Origin: Firmicutes bacterium UBA5201
Lineage (GTDB): Bacteria; Bacillota; Clostridia; Peptostreptococcales; Acidaminobacteraceae
Reading direction: 5' to 3'
NCBI GenBank assembly: GCA_002412775.1
Contig: DHVT01000023.1
Span: forward strand, 62,001 to 126,000
Length of the DNA stretch: 64,000 bases
Shown here: piece after piece, positions 61,839-64,000 of the stretch
Numbering within the stretch: the first letter of the stretch is position 1
Layout: each line of letters begins with the position of its first letter
The notes under the pieces: generated by a model
Told to the model about the DNA's origin: nothing
Seen by the model: only the letters and a program-made list of their open reading frames with translations
The model's database searches: none
Program-made: the position numbers and the translations under genes

Positions 61839-62708
61839 TCAATATCTACCATCACCCTTAAAAACCTCTTTAACATGCCAATGCAAAAAATCTTCATTAG
61901 GCACATATATTTCCTGAATTGGTCCACGAACTTCTTTGCCATGAAATTGCATCAACCATTCATTCAGTCCATTTGAACCATTGGCATTTTGAGAAACGAT
62001 AAACCGATGATCATTATTTATTGTAAACACACCATGATCAAACAATTTATGATGCATTGAACAAAGTGCCAAACCATTGCTCTCTATGTCAGGACCACCT
62101 GCTTGATGCCATTTGATATGTGCAGCTTCTACACCAACCAATTGATGGGCCATCCGCACATTGAAACCGCACACTGCACAACTGTAACCATAAGCTCTGA
62201 GTATCTTGTCTCTGAATTTTGGGTCCCGTTTTCTTACTCGTCTGGTTGTATGACTCAAGTCGAGTCCCACTGCACTAAGAATATCTTCATGGATAGATTC
62301 AGGAAAATGACTGTCCAGTATGTTTTCTGCAATCTCTCTGATTAAATTATCATCTTGTTTGATCAGGTTAAGTACTTCATCATTGAAGCCACCTGTCACA
62401 CTATTGTTGAGTAGCCAACGGTCATTGAGTTCGATGCTGTCTCTCTCCATACTGAGTTGCCAAATTCCATCTCTCTGTAATCTCACGAAAGGATCTTTTG
62501 TGTCATAGGATTTTCTATTAGGACCAAAATCTATTAATAACCCTTTTAGCGAATCTTTGATTTCTTCATACTCGAATCGCTCTGATCTCTCTGTTTGAAA
62601 TCGACCCAATGCGTATAAAATCAACAAAGGTTTATGCGGAGCCCTTTGAGAATGCTTTTTCCATATGTTTATGTTTTCAACAGCATCAAGTAACGCTTTC
62701 CTATCCAT
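61839..62708 (-). CDS. Phosphorothioate-DNA-binding HNH restriction endonuclease (SprMcrA/ScoMcrA-SBD type)
   Basis: 289 residues. The N-terminal sulfur-binding-domain-like half has WKKHSQRAPHKPLLILYALG, then a GLLIDFGPNR stretch and DPFVRLQRDGIWQL, the signature order of phosphorothioate-DNA-binding endonucleases. The C-terminal HNH domain has YGYSCAVCGFNVR, GVEAAHIKWHQAGGPDIESN, then GLALCSMHHKLFDHGVFTIN. These enzymes cut DNA carrying Dnd-type sulfur modification. GAAGGAGC precedes the ATG. It is the first gene of the long operon. No dnd genes lie in the window, so the host is probably unmodified. Confidence 0.88.
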   Translation of the reverse strand: MDRKALLDAVENINIWKKHSQRAPHKPLLILYALGRFQTERSERFEYEEIKDSLKGLLIDFGPNRKSYDTKDPFVRLQRDGIWQLSMERDSIELNDRWLLNNSVTGGFNDEVLNLIKQDDNLIREIAENILDSHFPESIHEDILSAVGLDLSHTTRRVRKRDPKFRDKILRAYGYSCAVCGFNVRMAHQLVGVEAAHIKWHQAGGPDIESNGLALCSMHHKLFDHGVFTINNDHRFIVSQNANGSNGLNEWLMQFHGKEVRGPIQEIYVPNEDFLHWHVKEVFKGDGRY

Positions 62709-62950
62709 AAAAAGCTCCTTCGAACATCATCACATCTAATTACAAGCACGACAAATCACCTTAACACATTATTCCTGTGAGAAGGCGAAATTGTATTATC
62801 ATTTTAAACTGCATCCATTTTCCAGTAAATCTATTATTCATCAGTTCCCCCAAAGTGTTCTGACTTCCATATTTACCAGTTGGGATCATTGTAACATAAT
62901 ATGATGAAATAACATTATGCAAATTGAATAATTATTCTGAAAACTAAATG

Positions 62951-64000
62951 TTATCCATGAGTCTTTACCAGATTTATAATTCCTTCTCCATATTTCTCAA
63001 CTTTTACAGATCCAAATCCACTGATCTTTAAGAGTTGATCATTACTGCGAGGTAATTTTCCGATAATTTCATCCATTTGTGCATTATTAAAAACAACGTA
63101 TGCCTTAACATTCTCTGCTTTTGAAGTGTTATATCTGTATTGTTTGAGTGCATTATAGAGTTTAATGTTGCTGGTGGTAACTGGTGGTGCTTGTCCAGTT
63201 GCAGGGTTTAATGCAGTGACTGGCGTAGAGATTGGTGGAGCAATAGGTTCTACTTTTGGCTCCGCTATAGGTTGAACAGTTTTTTCTTTGGGCAAATACA
63301 TTTCATATTTTGCAATTATTGGGTCAGGTCTTTCAATCGAGTTTGTAATCAATTCATCAGCGATTTCTTGCATCATTAATACAGCCAAGATGACCTCTTT
63401 ATGAGATTTCATCATTTTCTCTAAGATCACTTTCAATTGGTCCGCACGAACAATTTTATTTTTAACATCTTTAGTTGCATATTTGTCAAATACGATGGTT
63501 TTAGGATTTGCTAAAACAACTAGTGATAACACTGGCGTATTTTTAATCAGTTTCATGTCCACTAAATACCTCTGTAACAAATCCACATGTCTCTGGTTTT
63601 GTGTGATTGGACTATACATGCCTTCTTTTTTTAATGTCTTACCTGCTGAATTCTTAAAAGTACGGGTGAATTCTCCCTTGTTGTTGATGTCAATATTACC
63701 ATTAAGTAATTTCGTCTCGAGGATGCATATGAACTTGTTCGTTATGATCACATAGTCCATCTGAGCGGTTAGTCCATTATGTTCTAAGTATACATTGTGC
63801 AAACAAAGCATTGGAATATAGCTGTTTTTGAGTTCGAATTCCACGTTTTTTTCGCCAAAATCTCCTGATTTTATGGCGTACAGTTCGTATTTAATACTCT
63901 CAAGAATATTTTCTTCTTTGATGACTTCAGCCATTTGCTCAAGTCTTTCTATTACTTCAGATCTGCCTTCAAAGGGTTTAATGAATGTGGGCCCATCAAT
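62951..64000 (-). CDS. NERD-HRDC protein (5' end outside window)
   Basis: At least 349 codons visible. NERD nuclease-related domain near the N-terminus (KSGDFGEKNVEFELKNSYIP, LTAQMDYVIITNKFICILET, then K), a Pro-rich linker, and a C-terminal HRDC domain (LYNALKQYRYNTSKAENVKA, FNNAQMDEIIGKLPRSNDQL). An ATG near 63934 could start it. However, the frame stays open to the window edge and reads GPTFIKPFEGRSEVIERLEQ, which looks coding, so the true start is probably beyond the edge. Likely nucleic-acid processing; whether it belongs to the defence operon is unclear. Confidence 0.8.
   Translation of the reverse strand: MDGPTFIKPFEGRSEVIERLEQMAEVIKEENILESIKYELYAIKSGDFGEKNVEFELKNSYIPMLCLHNVYLEHNGLTAQMDYVIITNKFICILETKLLNGNIDINNKGEFTRTFKNSAGKTLKKEGMYSPITQNQRHVDLLQRYLVDMKLIKNTPVLSLVVLANPKTIVFDKYATKDVKNKIVRADQLKVILEKMMKSHKEVILAVLMMQEIADELITNSIERPDPIIAKYEMYLPKEKTVQPIAEPKVEPIAPPISTPVTALNPATGQAPPVTTSNIKLYNALKQYRYNTSKAENVKAYVVFNNAQMDEIIGKLPRSNDQLLKISGFGSVKVEKYGEGIINLVKTHG

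Noticed and set aside
1..64000. tRNA or rRNA genes
   Set aside because: No cloverleaf with GGTTCGAATCC-type arm or ribosomal RNA sequence was recognised on either strand.

Overview
The window looks like chromosomal DNA of a low-GC Firmicute, probably a Clostridia-type anaerobe. The evidence is AT-rich intergenic DNA, strong AGGAGG-type ribosome binding sites, several SLH-domain surface proteins with Gram-positive signal peptides, and IS1182-, IS1634- and Mu/Tn7-like transposons typical of that group. The genus cannot be fixed from the sequence. No rRNA, tRNA or CRISPR array was seen.

Layout. (1) 0-10 kb: a response regulator cut by the window edge, a secreted HYR/PxKF protein, a transposase remnant, a large GLUG-repeat surface protein coupled to a DUF2442 gene and preceded by a MalT/LuxR-type ATPase regulator, then a sigma factor with a small membrane protein. 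(2) 10-52 kb: a patchwork of small and often hypothetical genes. It includes KilA-N, XRE/DUF4386, a decayed AbiE toxin-antitoxin, a HigBA pair, SLH proteins carrying transglutaminase or trypsin-like domains, and a NERD protein with BamE-like repeats. These are separated by about two dozen copies of one modular repeat, all in the same orientation. The repeat has a hairpin part (called H here, core GGAATGCC-GGA-GGCATTC) and a KpnI-rich palindromic part (called K here, running from ACCTGGTACC to GGTACCCGGTACGCC). Most genes run on the minus strand with their 3' ends against a K module. Several genes are cut off at K and take their stop codon from it. Fragments of the first part of a helicase gene and of an SLH-protease gene have been copied around with the repeat. 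The zone behaves like a cassette array, but no integrase lies in the window and I could not match canonical attC boxes.

(3) 38-47 kb: a 1618-codon exonuclease-RecQ-UvrD fusion helicase gene is split by a complete 3454-bp four-gene transposon flanked by a 5-bp duplication (GATGG on the plus strand). Removing the element and one duplication restores one continuous reading frame. (4) 48.6-62.7 kb: a defence island. A GHKL-ATPase/nuclease gene and two unknown genes are followed by a tightly packed eight-gene minus-strand run. In transcription order it encodes a phosphorothioate-DNA-binding HNH endonuclease homologue, a NurA-like nuclease, a HerA-like ATPase, a 47-residue acidic protein, an SMC/Rad50-like ATPase, a 293-residue unknown, a NUDIX hydrolase and a PLD-nuclease/SF2 helicase with a DUF3427-like end. 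A NERD-HRDC protein follows at the right edge.

Working hypothesis: the NurA-HerA-SMC-like core is an end-processing or DNA-translocating defence machine, with the HNH nuclease and the helicase/NUDIX pair as linked restriction or repair modules. This is inferred from gene order and domains only.
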